The notes below the pieces were generated by a model. That model did not search any database. It worked only from the letters and a program-made list of their open reading frames with translations, and had not been told where the DNA came from. Shown one piece after another: positions 10,270-19,533 of a stretch of 55,147 nucleotides of DNA; the first letter of the stretch is position 1; every line of letters starts with the position of its first letter. The stretch is from contig JADKFE010000040.1 in NCBI GenBank assembly GCA_016717595.1, positions 1 through 55,147 of the forward strand, read 5' to 3'. The position numbers and the translations under genes are program-made. The DNA is from Deltaproteobacteria bacterium. GTDB lineage: Bacteria > Myxococcota_A > UBA796 > CAJQPC01.

Positions 10270-13200
10270 GCGGACACCTCCGGGCGGTGAACCACGACGC
10301 AGACAACGGCGGGGTCGCGGTCGAAGATCCGCGCGGAGATCTCGGCGTCTAAGACCCCACCGGCGTAGGTGAGCCGCTCGTGCGCTAGCTGGACCTCGGC
10401 GGCGCGTTGTGCGCCAGGCCGCACCACCACGGGCACGCCGCACAGCATGAAGGCCACGCCCCCGGCGGGCAGCTCCACCGTGCGCTCGGGGCGCACACCC
10501 CGGGGGACCGTCCAGGTCGTGGCCTCGGGGAGCAGCTCCGTGGGCTCGATCGCCTCGGGCTCAAAATGAATCTGGCCCTCCTGAATCCACACGCCGAGCT
10601 CTCCACGACGGGCCACGAGCTCCTCCTTGACGAGGCCCGTCATGCCCGGCTGCTGGGCGCCGCGGCCGGCGGGGGTGTGGGAGTAGGGGTCGGTGGGGAT
10701 CGCGCCAAAGGCCTCGGCGCTGCGGTTGAAGCCTAAGCCGCCGCGCACCCGCTTGTAGAGCCCCGCCAGCCGCGCCGCGCCGGGGGCGTCGCCGCGCCGC
10801 GCCGCCGCGCGCCAGACCTCTTGCACGGCCACCAGCAGCTTGCCGACCATGTGCCAGTACACGCTGCCCAGGCCCTCGTAGGCGTACATCGTGCCCGACC
10901 GCCCGGTGAACGCGCGGTGGTTGAAGGTGGCCTCCCACAGCGCGAGCACCGCGGCGCCATCGGCCGCCCACGCGGGATCCGCCCCCAGGGCCGCCACCAC
11001 GTCCCCAGCGTTCGTGAGCTGCGGGGCGAAGCGGAGGGTCCCCTCGGCGTCGCGCAGGATCAGGCGGCGATCCTGCGCCTCTAAGTGGGCCCGCACCAGG
11101 GGCACCGCCAGCGCCGCCGCCTCGGGGACCCGGTTGCGGTCCAAGAAGGAGGGCAGCGCCCGCGCCGGGTACAGCAAGAAGCTGTCTACGTCGGGCCGGT
11201 AGAGGGGGCCCTCGTACAGACGCTCCACCAGCGCGGCGGCGTCCAAGGCGTCCAGCACGCCCGAGGACAGCACCGCGACCTGACCCTCTAACATTGGATA
11301 CAGACGATCGAGGCTGGCCGTTCCCGGGCCAAAACGCAGCAGATCGTAGCCGTCGAAGAGGCCATCGGGGCGCCGCGCCGCGGCCAGGCTGTGGTCGAGC
11401 CAGGCGCGGCCCAACACGCACAGATCGATGAGCTCGTCCGCGGGGCGGCTCACCCGGTCGAGCCCCTCCCCCGCGTAGACCTCGGCCCGATAGGCGGCGG
11501 CGGCCTGCCCCAAGGTGTCCATCACCCGGCGGCGGCCACGATCGTCCATCGCCTCCAAGAGCGGCCGCTCCTCACGCAGCGCGCCCAACACCGCGTCCAG
11601 CAGGCGGGCCAGGGCTGAGGTCAGCCGCACCTCGCCGCTGTGCGCGCCCCAGAGCCCCTCCAACAGCACCAGATGCCGCCGCAGGTACGCCGCGGTCACC
11701 ACGGACACGCCGAAGCCCGCCAGGGCGTTGTTGGCGTCGTTCCACTCCGGCCGCTGGGTGTTCATCCAGATGCCGCCGCCCGGCACGAAGCTGGCCAGCT
11801 TGGCCAGCGCGGGCACCAAGAGCTTCTCGGTGAGGCTCACATGCAGCACGGTCTCGCCGCTTGAGACGAGGCGCCCGTCTTGGCCCAAGGCGGCGACCCG
11901 CGCCTCGACCGCCCGCTGCGCGTTGACGTCAAACACGATCGCCGCGCGTGGGTCTCGCACCAAGGCCTCATACGGGCGCAGCCGATAGGGCACATCCGCG
12001 AACGAGAACAGCTCCTGGCCCAACATCCCGCGCAGTTGTTCTGGATGGTGGCGGAGCGAGAGCTCCAAGAGCCGGGTGAGGTACGAGATCTGGTGATCTC
12101 CCCAATACCCCAAGTTTGACCAGGGGTTGTGCGGATCGGGCAGCTCCCAGTCCACGCCCTCGGAGGTGATCCGGTAGGGGTTGTAGCCGTCGCGGGTGGA
12201 GGCGTTGACGAAGGCGGAGACCGCGCTCTCGATGAACGCGGGGTAGGTGGCGAACAGGGCCTCCCAGTTCTGGAAGATGTCGCGCCAGTTGCCCTCCCAA
12301 GACACTCGCCGCCCGCCGTCGGCGTCTCGCACGCGGATGGAGAAGCTGTTCCAGGGGCGGCTGGGATCCCCGTGCCTGCGCCCGAACCACAAGGGCAGCA
12401 CCTCCATCGCGAGGCGGGTTAGGTCGGCATCCCCCGTCGCCAGGGCCTCGTTGACCAAGGCCGCGCGCTCCAAGGTCGCGCCTGCGCGCTCGGCGAACCA
12501 GGCCGCCTGTCGTGTCCGGCAGGGCCGGTTTTTTGTCTCGACGAAGGCCGCGAAGCGGTCGATGGAGACGCGCTGCTCGTCTACGGGCACGCCGCCGCGC
12601 ATGGCGTTGAACAGCGCGTTGGCCCGCTGGTGGGCGTCGTGGTTGGGCTGCCCGGTGCGTTGAAGGCCGTCTACGTCGGCCAAGAGGCCGTCGAGGGTGG
12701 CGGTGGTGGCGTCAAGCTCGGCGCTGAGCGTGGGGCTGTCCACCCGGCGGCGGCGAAGCTCGGCCACGTCCGCGTGGCTGCGGCCGACGTCGGCGACGAT
12801 GTGCCAGGTGTGGGCGCCCCCCGGCTCCAGGCGGAGGGTCGAGGACACCAAGAACGCGCCCGGCCTGCCCGTGGTCAGCGTCTCGTGCGTCGGCTTCGCC
12901 CCCCGGGCCACGTCGTCGAGCTGGTCGCGGCCGAGCAGGACCGCGTTCACGTCGAGCCCCACACACCAGGCCACGTTGGCCCGCAAAGACTCGGCGGGCT
13001 CGGCCCGATCCGAGGGCAGGGCCTCCAAGGTGAACAGCGCCAGCGCCCCCTCGGCGTCCCACTCGGCGCGGGTGTAGGCGTCGATGAGGCAGCTCCCGGT
13101 CTGCACCAAGGACAGGTTGGCGTTCGCGGGCAAGAGGCCTTGTAAGCCGTCCACCACGTCAATCTGGAGCGTGCCTTCGCCGCCCAAACGCTCTAGCGTG

Positions 13201-13622
13201 GCCGTGCGCACAAAGCCGTAGCGCTCGGAGAAGGCCCACTGGGTGCGAAAGCGCAGGCCTAGGCCCAGGTGCTCCTCCTCAAACACCAGCCGATCCCCCG
13301 CCACGGACTTGCGCAGGTGGCGCCGAAGGTCGCCTGGGTTGCGCGGACGGAAGGGCTCCCAGCTCGTTCCCCCCACGAGAAAGCAGGTCCAAGGGCCGAT
13401 GTCGTGGTGGGCCCGGTGCAGGCGATCGTCGGTCATGTACGGGAAGAGCGAATTCTCCGCGTGCACACGCCCGGCGGCCAGACCGCCCGCTGAAGAGGCG
13501 TAGAGCCAGTGGTCGGAGGGGCTCACGACGCTGACCAGAAAGGGTTTGAGCCGATCCACGTCCCGGATCTCTACCCAGCCCGAGCCGACACCCGGCCCCG
13601 AATCACCGATGGAGCGTTTCAT
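10266..13622 (-). CDS. Large (alpha/alpha)6-type glycoside phosphorylase candidate (GH94/149/161-like)
   Basis: About 1118 residues with no signal peptide, so cytoplasmic. I chose ATG 13622, two bases after the GH16 stop; GTG 13631 would overlap it. Conserved-looking blocks include RVSWEGNWRDIFQNWEAL, AFVNASTRDGYNPYRIT, NLGYWGDHQI, RPEWNDANNALAGFG with D629 as a candidate general acid, and TGRSGTMYAYEGLGSVYWHM. The Trp-Asn-Asp pattern and the helical make-up recall GH94-like inverting phosphorylases. From memory, the beta-1,3-oligoglucan phosphorylase families GH149 and GH161 are the closest fit in size and context, but I cannot confirm the family. The expected reaction is beta-1,3-oligoglucan plus phosphate giving glucose-1-phosphate. 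Setting it between GH16 and GH1 supports a glucan substrate. No frameshift was seen. Confidence 0.65.
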   Translation of the reverse strand: MKRSIGDSGPGVGSGWVEIRDVDRLKPFLVSVVSPSDHWLYASSAGGLAAGRVHAENSLFPYMTDDRLHRAHHDIGPWTCFLVGGTSWEPFRPRNPGDLRRHLRKSVAGDRLVFEEEHLGLGLRFRTQWAFSERYGFVRTATLERLGGEGTLQIDVVDGLQGLLPANANLSLVQTGSCLIDAYTRAEWDAEGALALFTLEALPSDRAEPAESLRANVAWCVGLDVNAVLLGRDQLDDVARGAKPTHETLTTGRPGAFLVSSTLRLEPGGAHTWHIVADVGRSHADVAELRRRRVDSPTLSAELDATTATLDGLLADVDGLQRTGQPNHDAHQRANALFNAMRGGVPVDEQRVSIDRFAAFVETKNRPCRTRQAAWFAERAGATLERAALVNEALATGDADLTRLAMEVLPLWFGRRHGDPSRPWNSFSIRVRDADGGRRVSWEGNWRDIFQNWEALFATYPAFIESAVSAFVNASTRDGYNPYRITSEGVDWELPDPHNPWSNLGYWGDHQISYLTRLLELSLRHHPEQLRGMLGQELFSFADVPYRLRPYEALVRDPRAAIVFDVNAQRAVEARVAALGQDGRLVSSGETVLHVSLTEKLLVPALAKLASFVPGGGIWMNTQRPEWNDANNALAGFGVSVVTAAYLRRHLVLLEGLWGAHSGEVRLTSALARLLDAVLGALREERPLLEAMDDRGRRRVMDTLGQAAAAYRAEVYAGEGLDRVSRPADELIDLCVLGRAWLDHSLAAARRPDGLFDGYDLLRFGPGTASLDRLYPMLEGQVAVLSSGVLDALDAAALVERLYEGPLYRPDVDSFLLYPARALPSFLDRNRVPEAAALAVPLVRAHLEAQDRRLILRDAEGTLRFAPQLTNAGDVVAALGADPAWAADGAAVLALWEATFNHRAFTGRSGTMYAYEGLGSVYWHMVGKLLVAVQEVWRAAARRGDAPGAARLAGLYKRVRGGLGFNRSAEAFGAIPTDPYSHTPAGRGAQQPGMTGLVKEELVARRGELGVWIQEGQIHFEPEAIEPTELLPEATTWTVPRGVRPERTVELPAGGVAFMLCGVPVVVRPGAQRAAEVQLAHERLTYAGGVLDAEISARIFDRDPAVVCVVVHRPEVSA

Positions 13623-13624
13623 GG

Positions 13625-14410
13625 TCACCACGCCCGCTCGCTCACCCGCACCCAGTCGACCTTCATGGTGGCGGGGAGCTCGGTTGTCTCGTCTGGGGCG
13701 GCCACATAATTGCCGCCCACGGCCAGGTTTAAGATCAAGAAGAATGGATCGTCGTTCACCCAGGTCGCGTCCGCGGGCAGGTCCGCCGCGGTGATGCGCT
13801 GGTAGACCACGTCGTCCACCAGCCAGGCGATGTGGCCCTCGTCGATCTCGACGGCGTAGTTGTGATAGCCATCGGAGAACGCGCCGTCGTCTAAGGTCAG
13901 GCCGCCGCTGATGCCGCCCGAGCCCGAGTACCCCGGGCCATGAATGGTGCCGTAGATGGTCTCCGGCGCCTCGCCCTTCATCTCTAAGACGTCGACCTCA
14001 CCACACCAGGGCCAGCCGATGTCGTTGAACTCCGCCCCCAGCATCCAGAAGGCGGGCCACAGACCTTTGCCTTCGGGCACCCGGATACGCGCCTCAAATC
14101 GGCCATACCCGTGCTCAAACAGGCCGTCGGTCTTGATGCGCGCGGAGGTGTAGGCGTTGCCCTCGTAGTCCTCTTTACGGGCCACGATCTCCAGCACACC
14201 GTCGCCGTTCTGGGCGGCGTTCTCGACGCGGTCTGTGTTGTATTCAAGCTGGCCGTTGCCCCAGCCGTCGCCGCCGACGTCGTAGGTCCAGCGGCTCGGG
14301 TCGGGCGGCTCCCCTGAGGCGCCACGGAACTCATCCGCCCAGATCACCACCCACTGGCCCTCGCCTTGGGGGGTGGAGCTGCACGCGATCACGATGAGGA
14401 GCAGAAGCAT
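13625..14410 (-). CDS. GH16 laminarinase (endo-beta-1,3-glucanase), lipoprotein
   Basis: A 261-residue protein with lipobox IVIA-C10, so anchored in the envelope. It is an almost complete GH16 domain: WADEF at residues 24-28, a Trp-rich strand GLWPAFWMLG, and the catalytic block CGEVDVLEMKG with nucleophile E138, D140 and acid/base E143. The form E-x-D-x-x-E, with an extra residue, is that of the laminarinase/lichenase branch. The C-terminus ends in the usual beta strand MKVDWVRV. It would cut beta-1,3-glucan internally outside the inner membrane. The start lies three bases after the stop of the upstream lipoprotein gene, and its own stop is two bases before the phosphorylase ATG. The frame is intact. 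Confidence 0.92.
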   Translation of the reverse strand: MLLLLIVIACSSTPQGEGQWVVIWADEFRGASGEPPDPSRWTYDVGGDGWGNGQLEYNTDRVENAAQNGDGVLEIVARKEDYEGNAYTSARIKTDGLFEHGYGRFEARIRVPEGKGLWPAFWMLGAEFNDIGWPWCGEVDVLEMKGEAPETIYGTIHGPGYSGSGGISGGLTLDDGAFSDGYHNYAVEIDEGHIAWLVDDVVYQRITAADLPADATWVNDDPFFLILNLAVGGNYVAAPDETTELPATMKVDWVRVSERAW

Positions 14411-14413
14411 GGC

Positions 14414-15022
14414 TCACTCTAGATAGAGGTTGTCGATGTAGAGCACGTCCCCTTCGGCGCCGCCTTCGCCAGCCACGACCAGCGGGGAGGTGACCAGGGC
14501 CAGATCGGCGCCAGCGGCGGCAAAGTCGGCCAGAGGGATGACCAGATGGTGCCACTCACCATCGGCGGAGAAGCCCGCCGCGGCGGCGTTGACCCGGCCT
14601 TCAGCGCCGCCCACGAGGCCCAGATCGACGCCGCTGAGGCCACCTTCGGCGGGCGCGCGCAGATCGACGTTTAGGGTGGTCCAGCCGCTCAGATCCCGCG
14701 CCTCGTCCCAGAAGATCCCGCCGCCCCACCAGGGGCCGCCGGTGTGAACCCAGAGGTCTGAGCTCAGGCCCTCGATCCGCTCGTCCGAGGGGTTGACCGA
14801 GAAGGTGTTCTCGAAGATGTAGAAGTGGTCGGTTGGATCGACCTCCGAGGCCCCGCCCTCGTAGAAGATCGCCAAGGACAGGCGCCGCTCCCCCTCGACG
14901 TAGGGGTCGGGGCCCAAGAGCGCGCTTGAGCCGGTGTCGTCCACCCAAGGCTCGGGGTCGGGGTAGCTGGGCTCGCCCAGGTCGGCGCGACAGGCCCACA
15001 AGAGCAGGATGAGGGGGGTCAT
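14414..15022 (-). CDS. Lipoprotein with a beta-sandwich carbohydrate-binding-like domain
   Basis: A 202-residue protein starting at ATG 15022 behind GGAGG with six-base spacing. The lipobox is LLWA-C11, followed by a Pro/Asp-rich linker. The domain from about residue 45 has alternating strands such as TTLNVDLRA, WHHLVIPLADF, and it ends VLYIDNLYLE. That ending, an aromatic-Ile-Asp-Asn pattern closing a jelly roll, is common in galactose-binding-like and CBM-type domains next to glycosidases. No catalytic residues are evident. It sits between a second lipoprotein and the GH16 gene, so a glucan-binding or surface-docking role is likely (inference). The specific CBM family is not identifiable by eye. 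Confidence 0.7.
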   Translation of the reverse strand: MTPLILLLWACRADLGEPSYPDPEPWVDDTGSSALLGPDPYVEGERRLSLAIFYEGGASEVDPTDHFYIFENTFSVNPSDERIEGLSSDLWVHTGGPWWGGGIFWDEARDLSGWTTLNVDLRAPAEGGLSGVDLGLVGGAEGRVNAAAAGFSADGEWHHLVIPLADFAAAGADLALVTSPLVVAGEGGAEGDVLYIDNLYLE

Positions 15023-15031
15023 GGGCGCCTC

Positions 15032-15573
15032 CTAAGGGACCTGGACGACGACCTGTTGGCCATCGTCTGTGGTGATGAGCGCGAAGCCCGAGGTGTCGCC
15101 GCCGAGCTCCATCAGCCCCCCGTAGGCCAGGGGCGCGACGGGAAAGGAGTAGGTGCCCGTCTCGTCGAAGGTCACGTCGTCGAGGAAGGACTCCAACACC
15201 TCACGGTAGCCGCGCACGGCCAGCTCACGGGCCAACCAGAGGTCCTCCGGCGCCGCCAGCTCCTCGTCGTAGACGCCGTGGGCGGAGCGGGCGGTGTAGT
15301 ACTGGTTCTCGCCGGTCGGGATCTGCGTCAGGGCGGTGGCCATGGCGTAGAAGCCGTGTACGGGCCCCGAGGCCAGCACGTCCCAGCGGGTCTCGGCGCC
15401 GATCCCCTGCCGGAAGGGGTTGTTGGGGTTGGACAGGACCGATGTGTCGGGGTGTACGCCCTCGTCGGGGCTGTACGGCACAAAGGTCAGGTCTCTCAGA
15501 TCGGCGCCGTAGTGGTAGGCGCCGGAATCGACCGTGCAGCCGGCCAGAGTCACGAGAGCAGGACGCTTCGCAT
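15032..15573 (-). CDS. Lipoprotein of the glucan operon, start region frameshifted
   Basis: The open frame from GTG 15553 begins VTLAG-C, which looks like the second half of a lipoprotein signal. Eight bases after the previous stop an ATG at 15573 gives MRSVLL and then hits TGA. Adding one base near 15555 joins the two into a normal signal with lipobox TLAG-C, and the total length is one base short of a multiple of three. I therefore take 15573 as the true start. The mature part (about 165 residues) has conserved-looking phrases such as HGFYAMATALTQIPTGENQYY and an Ala/Leu-rich helix; I do not recognise the family. Position between the barrel enzyme and the binding lipoprotein suggests an envelope role in glucan use. 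Confidence 0.65.
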
Positions 15574-15581
15574 GGACCGCC

Positions 15582-18500
15582 TCACAAGCTCACGTGGAAG
15601 TAGGTGCCGATCTCGAGCTGGTAGCCGAGGGCGTCGGGGACGCCGGGCACAGCGACCCAGTTCGGGGAGTATTCATCCAGGGTTCTGAACTTCCCGGTGA
15701 TCCCCAGGCGGGTCGAGCGCTGGCCGATGCGGCGCGCGGTCAGTCCCCCCGAGAGATCGGTGTTGATCTGGAGGGGGAAGGTCAGGTTGTAGTCCTGGTG
15801 AAAGTCGTAGGGCCCCCAGTCATCAATCTTGACCGTGGTGTCCCAGGCCAGGGCCCGCCAGCGCAGGCCCAGATCACCGCCGTAGCGTGTGATCAGCCGG
15901 GGATCGCTGCCCCGGGCCTGGCCGGTGCCCGCGTAGGCCCCCACCAAGAACCGCACCCCGGCGTTCGTGTTGAGGATCGTGTTCAGTCGCGCGTCCCAGA
16001 GGTTGGCCGCCGGGGGCGCGTCGTCAAACGAGAACAGCGTGCCGTCGTCCAAAAACCCGAAGTTGGAGTCGCGGGAGGTGGGCATGATGCGGTAGGTCAC
16101 GTCCAGGCTGCCCGCGAGGCGCGCGTCCTCGCGGTCGTCGTTGTCCCAGGCCCACATCCAGGTTCCCGGCGTGGGGTCGTAGGCGAGCAGCAGCTCAAAA
16201 CCTTTGGTCTCCCGGTTCTCCAGCACGGCGAAGGGGTCGTCCAGCACGTTTCTTGGCTTCACGCCCGCGCTGTACCAGCCCGTCGAGGCGCCCCACTGGT
16301 CGCCGATCACCGGGTTTGGCCCCACCAGCGGCCGCTGCAAGAGCACGTTGGGCGCGATCTGAAACGCGCCGAGCTGGGCGGCGAAGCCAAAGTTGCCGCC
16401 GACCTGGTTGCCGCGGCCCGACTGGCGCAGGGTCCAGCCGGTGAACACCTGGGTGGTGTCGACCCCGCCGTTGGCCACCAGGCCTTTGTAGGAGGCGTCG
16501 CCGAGCACATGAAAACGACCCATCTGGCCCACCACCCGGGCGCGGGCGCCCAGCGTGTCGGCCAGCACGATCTCGTCGTAGATGACGTCGTAGCCGCTGT
16601 CGAGGTAACTCTCCTCCCCGCTGGCCTCGACCACGCGGGTGAAGGGCACGCCCAGGCGCTCGGTGCCGGCCATGATGCCGCCCACGTCTACCTTAAACGG
16701 CCCCACGGACCGGGCCACGGCGAGGGTGCTCCTCCGCGTGAGCTGATCGGGGACGGCGAAGGTGCTCTGCACAGCGCCCTGGGCCGCCAGATCCTCCTGG
16801 TGCGCCACGGAGACGTCAAGATTGCCCACGCGCCGTTTGTACAGGCCGACCACCGAGGGGTTGGCGCCCCAGAACAGCTCGGGCCCAAACGCCAAGCGTA
16901 GGCCCTCCAGCGCACCTTTGCCGGTGAACTCTACGCCGAGGGGGGCGTCGCCGTTGTAGATGTCGATGTTGGGCCCGTAGTTGGCCTCGCGGTACAGACC
17001 GAAGAAGTCGCCCTCGTAGCCCCAATGAAAATGCGGCTTCCGAAAGAAACCATCCATGGTGAACAGGTCATGCTCCCAGGTGAACGAGGCCTGGTACACA
17101 CGAACCCGCTCTAGGCTAGCGAGGTTGACCGGCGACTCGCTGTCGTCTGCCTCCACGGGCTGGCGGCCGCGGGTCTCGTAGAAGATGGGGTCGATGCGGT
17201 TGGTGGGCACGTTGCCCAGCACGTTGAGCGAGAGGTCCGCCCGGAAGTCATCCGTCGGCTTGGCTTTGGTCTCTAGGTAGAACGACTCCAGGTGATCGAC
17301 GGTGAAGCGCTCTTTTCCTTGCCCCGTGGCCGTGGAGTCCGTCGTCCCGAAGGTGGACAGCTCGACGCGCACGTTGGAGACATAGGCCTTGGACAAGGTG
17401 TCGAGCTGGCCAATCGCCAAGGCCGACTTGTAGCTGCGGTCGTAGACCTGGGGGTCGATGGCCGCGAAGTGGGTCTGGATGGTCTCGGCCGTGGTGCCCG
17501 GCGCGTAGGGGTCGAGGCGCCAGGCGTCGCGCAGGACGTAGAAGCCCGCCCGGGGGAACAGCTCGTACTGGCCTTGGGCGTCGGGCGGCCCTTTGGCCGT
17601 GATGCCGAACCACTCCTCGTTCATGTTGAACTGGCCCTCGACGAAGTCTTCAGCGTAGGCGCCGGTGGACCACGAGGCGTTGGAGTCGTGGATGTCGAGG
17701 TTCTCTTCTTGTTTGTATTTCCACCAGCCGTCCGACCACTGGAAGACATAGCCGCCGATGGCGTTCCCGGCGCCTTGGCCATAGGCGTTGTTGTAGATGT
17801 CCATCCACTGGCTTCGCAGGTAGCTGGCCTGGGTGAGGTGGTCCTCACGCCCCGCCTTGGCGTCGTAGGCGTCCGCGCCGAACTCGGAGTACACAAAGGG
17901 CACGCCGAGCTTGTCCTCCACGACCTGATACAGATCCCGCGCGGTCATGCCGCGGTAGACGTTCGAGCCCATGATGTCGAGGTTGGGGCACTCCTCTTTG
18001 ATCAGGTCGATGTACTGCAGGTCTCCGTTCGCGAGCGCGACGGGGTGGTTGGGGTCGGCGGCGTGGATGGCGTCGATCAGCTCACCCATGAGGCTGTACA
18101 GATAGCGGGCCCGGGCGGCGTCCCGCTCCCCTTCAGGCAGGTTCTGAATCTCGAACCCCGACCAGGTCAAGCCGTAGTTGTTCTCGTTGCCCAGGAGCCA
18201 CATCAACACCCCGGGGGTGTCCTTAAACTTCTCGACGGCCTCCAAGGTCTGCGCCCGCAGGACGGCGCGGGTGGTGGGATCGGAGTAGTCGGTCACGGGC
18301 ACAAAACGCCCGTCAATCTCTGTGCCGTAGCGGCCCACCAGCGGGTTGATCATCGTGCTGATGCCGTAGTTCACCCAGATCCACTCCACCCAGCGCGGCG
18401 GAATGTCTGGGTACTGGCGAATGGAGTTGACCCCGGCCTCACGCAACATCCCAAGCTCTCGGCGCAGCGCGGTCTCGATGACCTCGTCGGGCTGGTTCCA

Positions 18501-18686
18501 CAGGGAGTAACGATAGTTCTCGCCGATGGGCAGGTAATCCCAGTTCATGCCACGGACGAAGTACGGCGAGCCGTCCACCAAGAGCTGGTAGCCGGCCTCG
18601 TCTTGTTTGACCGTGACATGGTTGGGGTTGCCCCAAGCCACCTGGGAGAACATGCAGCCGAGCGCGATCAGCACGAATCTGGTCAT
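15582..18686 (-). CDS. Glycosidase (GH2-C/GH5-like TIM barrel) fused to an outer-membrane beta-barrel
   Basis: A 1034-residue protein with an N-terminal Sec signal (cleavage probably after VAWG). Residues about 30-390 form a clan GH-A type barrel: RGMNWDY near 46, SIRQYPD at 88-94, acid/base E168 in LLGNENNYG, and nucleophile E268 in VYSEFGADAY, exactly 100 residues apart, then GYVFQWSDGWW. Residues about 400-1034 look like an outer-membrane barrel: repeated amphipathic strands with aromatic ends, Asp/Asn/Gly turns, few cysteines and a terminal strand YQLEIGTYFHVSL. The frame is open throughout, so the fusion is real in this sequence. It could cut glucan at the surface and pass products through its own pore (inference). 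The strand number and barrel prediction need testing. Confidence 0.75.
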   Translation of the reverse strand: MTRFVLIALGCMFSQVAWGNPNHVTVKQDEAGYQLLVDGSPYFVRGMNWDYLPIGENYRYSLWNQPDEVIETALRRELGMLREAGVNSIRQYPDIPPRWVEWIWVNYGISTMINPLVGRYGTEIDGRFVPVTDYSDPTTRAVLRAQTLEAVEKFKDTPGVLMWLLGNENNYGLTWSGFEIQNLPEGERDAARARYLYSLMGELIDAIHAADPNHPVALANGDLQYIDLIKEECPNLDIMGSNVYRGMTARDLYQVVEDKLGVPFVYSEFGADAYDAKAGREDHLTQASYLRSQWMDIYNNAYGQGAGNAIGGYVFQWSDGWWKYKQEENLDIHDSNASWSTGAYAEDFVEGQFNMNEEWFGITAKGPPDAQGQYELFPRAGFYVLRDAWRLDPYAPGTTAETIQTHFAAIDPQVYDRSYKSALAIGQLDTLSKAYVSNVRVELSTFGTTDSTATGQGKERFTVDHLESFYLETKAKPTDDFRADLSLNVLGNVPTNRIDPIFYETRGRQPVEADDSESPVNLASLERVRVYQASFTWEHDLFTMDGFFRKPHFHWGYEGDFFGLYREANYGPNIDIYNGDAPLGVEFTGKGALEGLRLAFGPELFWGANPSVVGLYKRRVGNLDVSVAHQEDLAAQGAVQSTFAVPDQLTRRSTLAVARSVGPFKVDVGGIMAGTERLGVPFTRVVEASGEESYLDSGYDVIYDEIVLADTLGARARVVGQMGRFHVLGDASYKGLVANGGVDTTQVFTGWTLRQSGRGNQVGGNFGFAAQLGAFQIAPNVLLQRPLVGPNPVIGDQWGASTGWYSAGVKPRNVLDDPFAVLENRETKGFELLLAYDPTPGTWMWAWDNDDREDARLAGSLDVTYRIMPTSRDSNFGFLDDGTLFSFDDAPPAANLWDARLNTILNTNAGVRFLVGAYAGTGQARGSDPRLITRYGGDLGLRWRALAWDTTVKIDDWGPYDFHQDYNLTFPLQINTDLSGGLTARRIGQRSTRLGITGKFRTLDEYSPNWVAVPGVPDALGYQLEIGTYFHVSL

Positions 18687-18730
18687 GGCGAATCCAGACA
18701 GGAGTAGGTTGGGGTGCTGGGTGGGCCGGT

Positions 18731-18760
18731 GGCCCCTCGCCCCGGGGCAGGGCGAGGGCC
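18731..18760 (-). terminator. Intra-operon GC hairpin
   Basis: GGCCCCTCGCCC and GGGCGAGGGCC form an 11-base-pair stem with one bulge and a seven-base loop, just after the stop of the binding lipoprotein and 45 bases before the barrel enzyme start. There is no T-run, so it more likely protects the upstream mRNA or attenuates downstream expression than fully terminates. Confidence 0.4.
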
Positions 18761-18764
18761 GGGG

Positions 18765-19496
18765 CTAAAAGTTGGAGTCGAAGTCGTCGAAGTAGAAGGT
18801 GCCGCCGCCGCCGTCACCGCCGGTCTTCCCGAAGTCAAAGAACACAGACACCTTGTTGAAGTTGTACGACGTGTTCAGCGCGGCGGTGCCCGAGGCCTCG
18901 TTGGCGAAGTCGAAGTTCAGCGTCTCCCAGGTCTCCGCCGCGGTGGGGTAGGCCACGGTCTCTACCGAGCGGGTGGGATCGCTGGCGTCTTCCACCTTGA
19001 GCCGCACCTCGATGCCCGCCCGAGGCGACCAGACGCGCAGGGTGAACTCGGTGTCATCAGCGGTGATCGGCAGGGTGGGGATCGAGAAGTTGTCCCCGGT
19101 GGAGAAGGTCGTGCCCGCCCACAGCTCGGCGGTGCTCGCCTTGATGACCTTGGCGACCTTGTTCGACGAGTCGGTCGGGTCGGCCACGACGGTGGAGTCT
19201 TCAGCGCCACCAAAACCCGTGAGCGTGTAGGTGATCGCCCCGTCATCGAAGTTGATCAGCGCGTCGTTGGTGGGGTCGGCGTCGGAGTCGGTGTCGGAGT
19301 TGGCGTCCGAGTCGGCGTCCGAGTCGGCGTCGGCATCAGCGTCGGTGTCGCTGTCGGCGTCGGCATCCGCGTCGGCGTCGCCTTCGGGATCCGCGGAGTC
19401 GGTGCCGTCGTTGGTGTTGGAGTCTTCCCCAGCGTCTTTGTCACCACAGGCGAAGATAGGAAGTAGAAGGCCGAGAATCAGGAAGCTGCGGGTCAT
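18765..19496 (-). CDS. Lipoprotein with Asp-rich linker and carbohydrate-binding-like domain
   Basis: A 243-residue protein. ATG 19496 is preceded by AGAGGAG. Lipobox PIFA-C17 is followed by a 45-residue linker of alternating Asp with Ala/Ser/Thr (residues about 25-75), a highly acidic spacer typical of Myxococcota surface lipoproteins. The globular part runs from ALINFDDG and ends GGTFYFDDFDSNF. Strands such as TEFTLRVWSPRAG and WETLNFDFANE, and the closing Tyr-Phe-Asp-Asp, fit a jelly-roll binding domain of the kind attached to laminarinases and agarases. There is no catalytic motif. It is the first structural gene after the ROK regulator, so it is probably the most highly expressed glucan-binding protein (inference). 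The acidic linker may bind Ca2+ or hold the domain away from the membrane. Confidence 0.75.
   Translation of the reverse strand: MTRSFLILGLLLPIFACGDKDAGEDSNTNDGTDSADPEGDADADADADSDTDADADADSDADSDANSDTDSDADPTNDALINFDDGAITYTLTGFGGAEDSTVVADPTDSSNKVAKVIKASTAELWAGTTFSTGDNFSIPTLPITADDTEFTLRVWSPRAGIEVRLKVEDASDPTRSVETVAYPTAAETWETLNFDFANEASGTAALNTSYNFNKVSVFFDFGKTGGDGGGGTFYFDDFDSNF
19270..19390 (-). repeat. Simple-sequence Asp-Ala/Ser linker repeat
   Basis: About 120 bases of a degenerate six-base repeat (GTCGGC/GTCGGA on the plus strand) encode the alternating Asp linker of the lipoprotein. Such tracts can change length in steps of two codons without breaking the frame. Confidence 0.7.
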
Positions 19497-19533
19497 GACA
19501 TCTCCTCTTTTGGCGCGGTCGCGCCGTGGTGGT

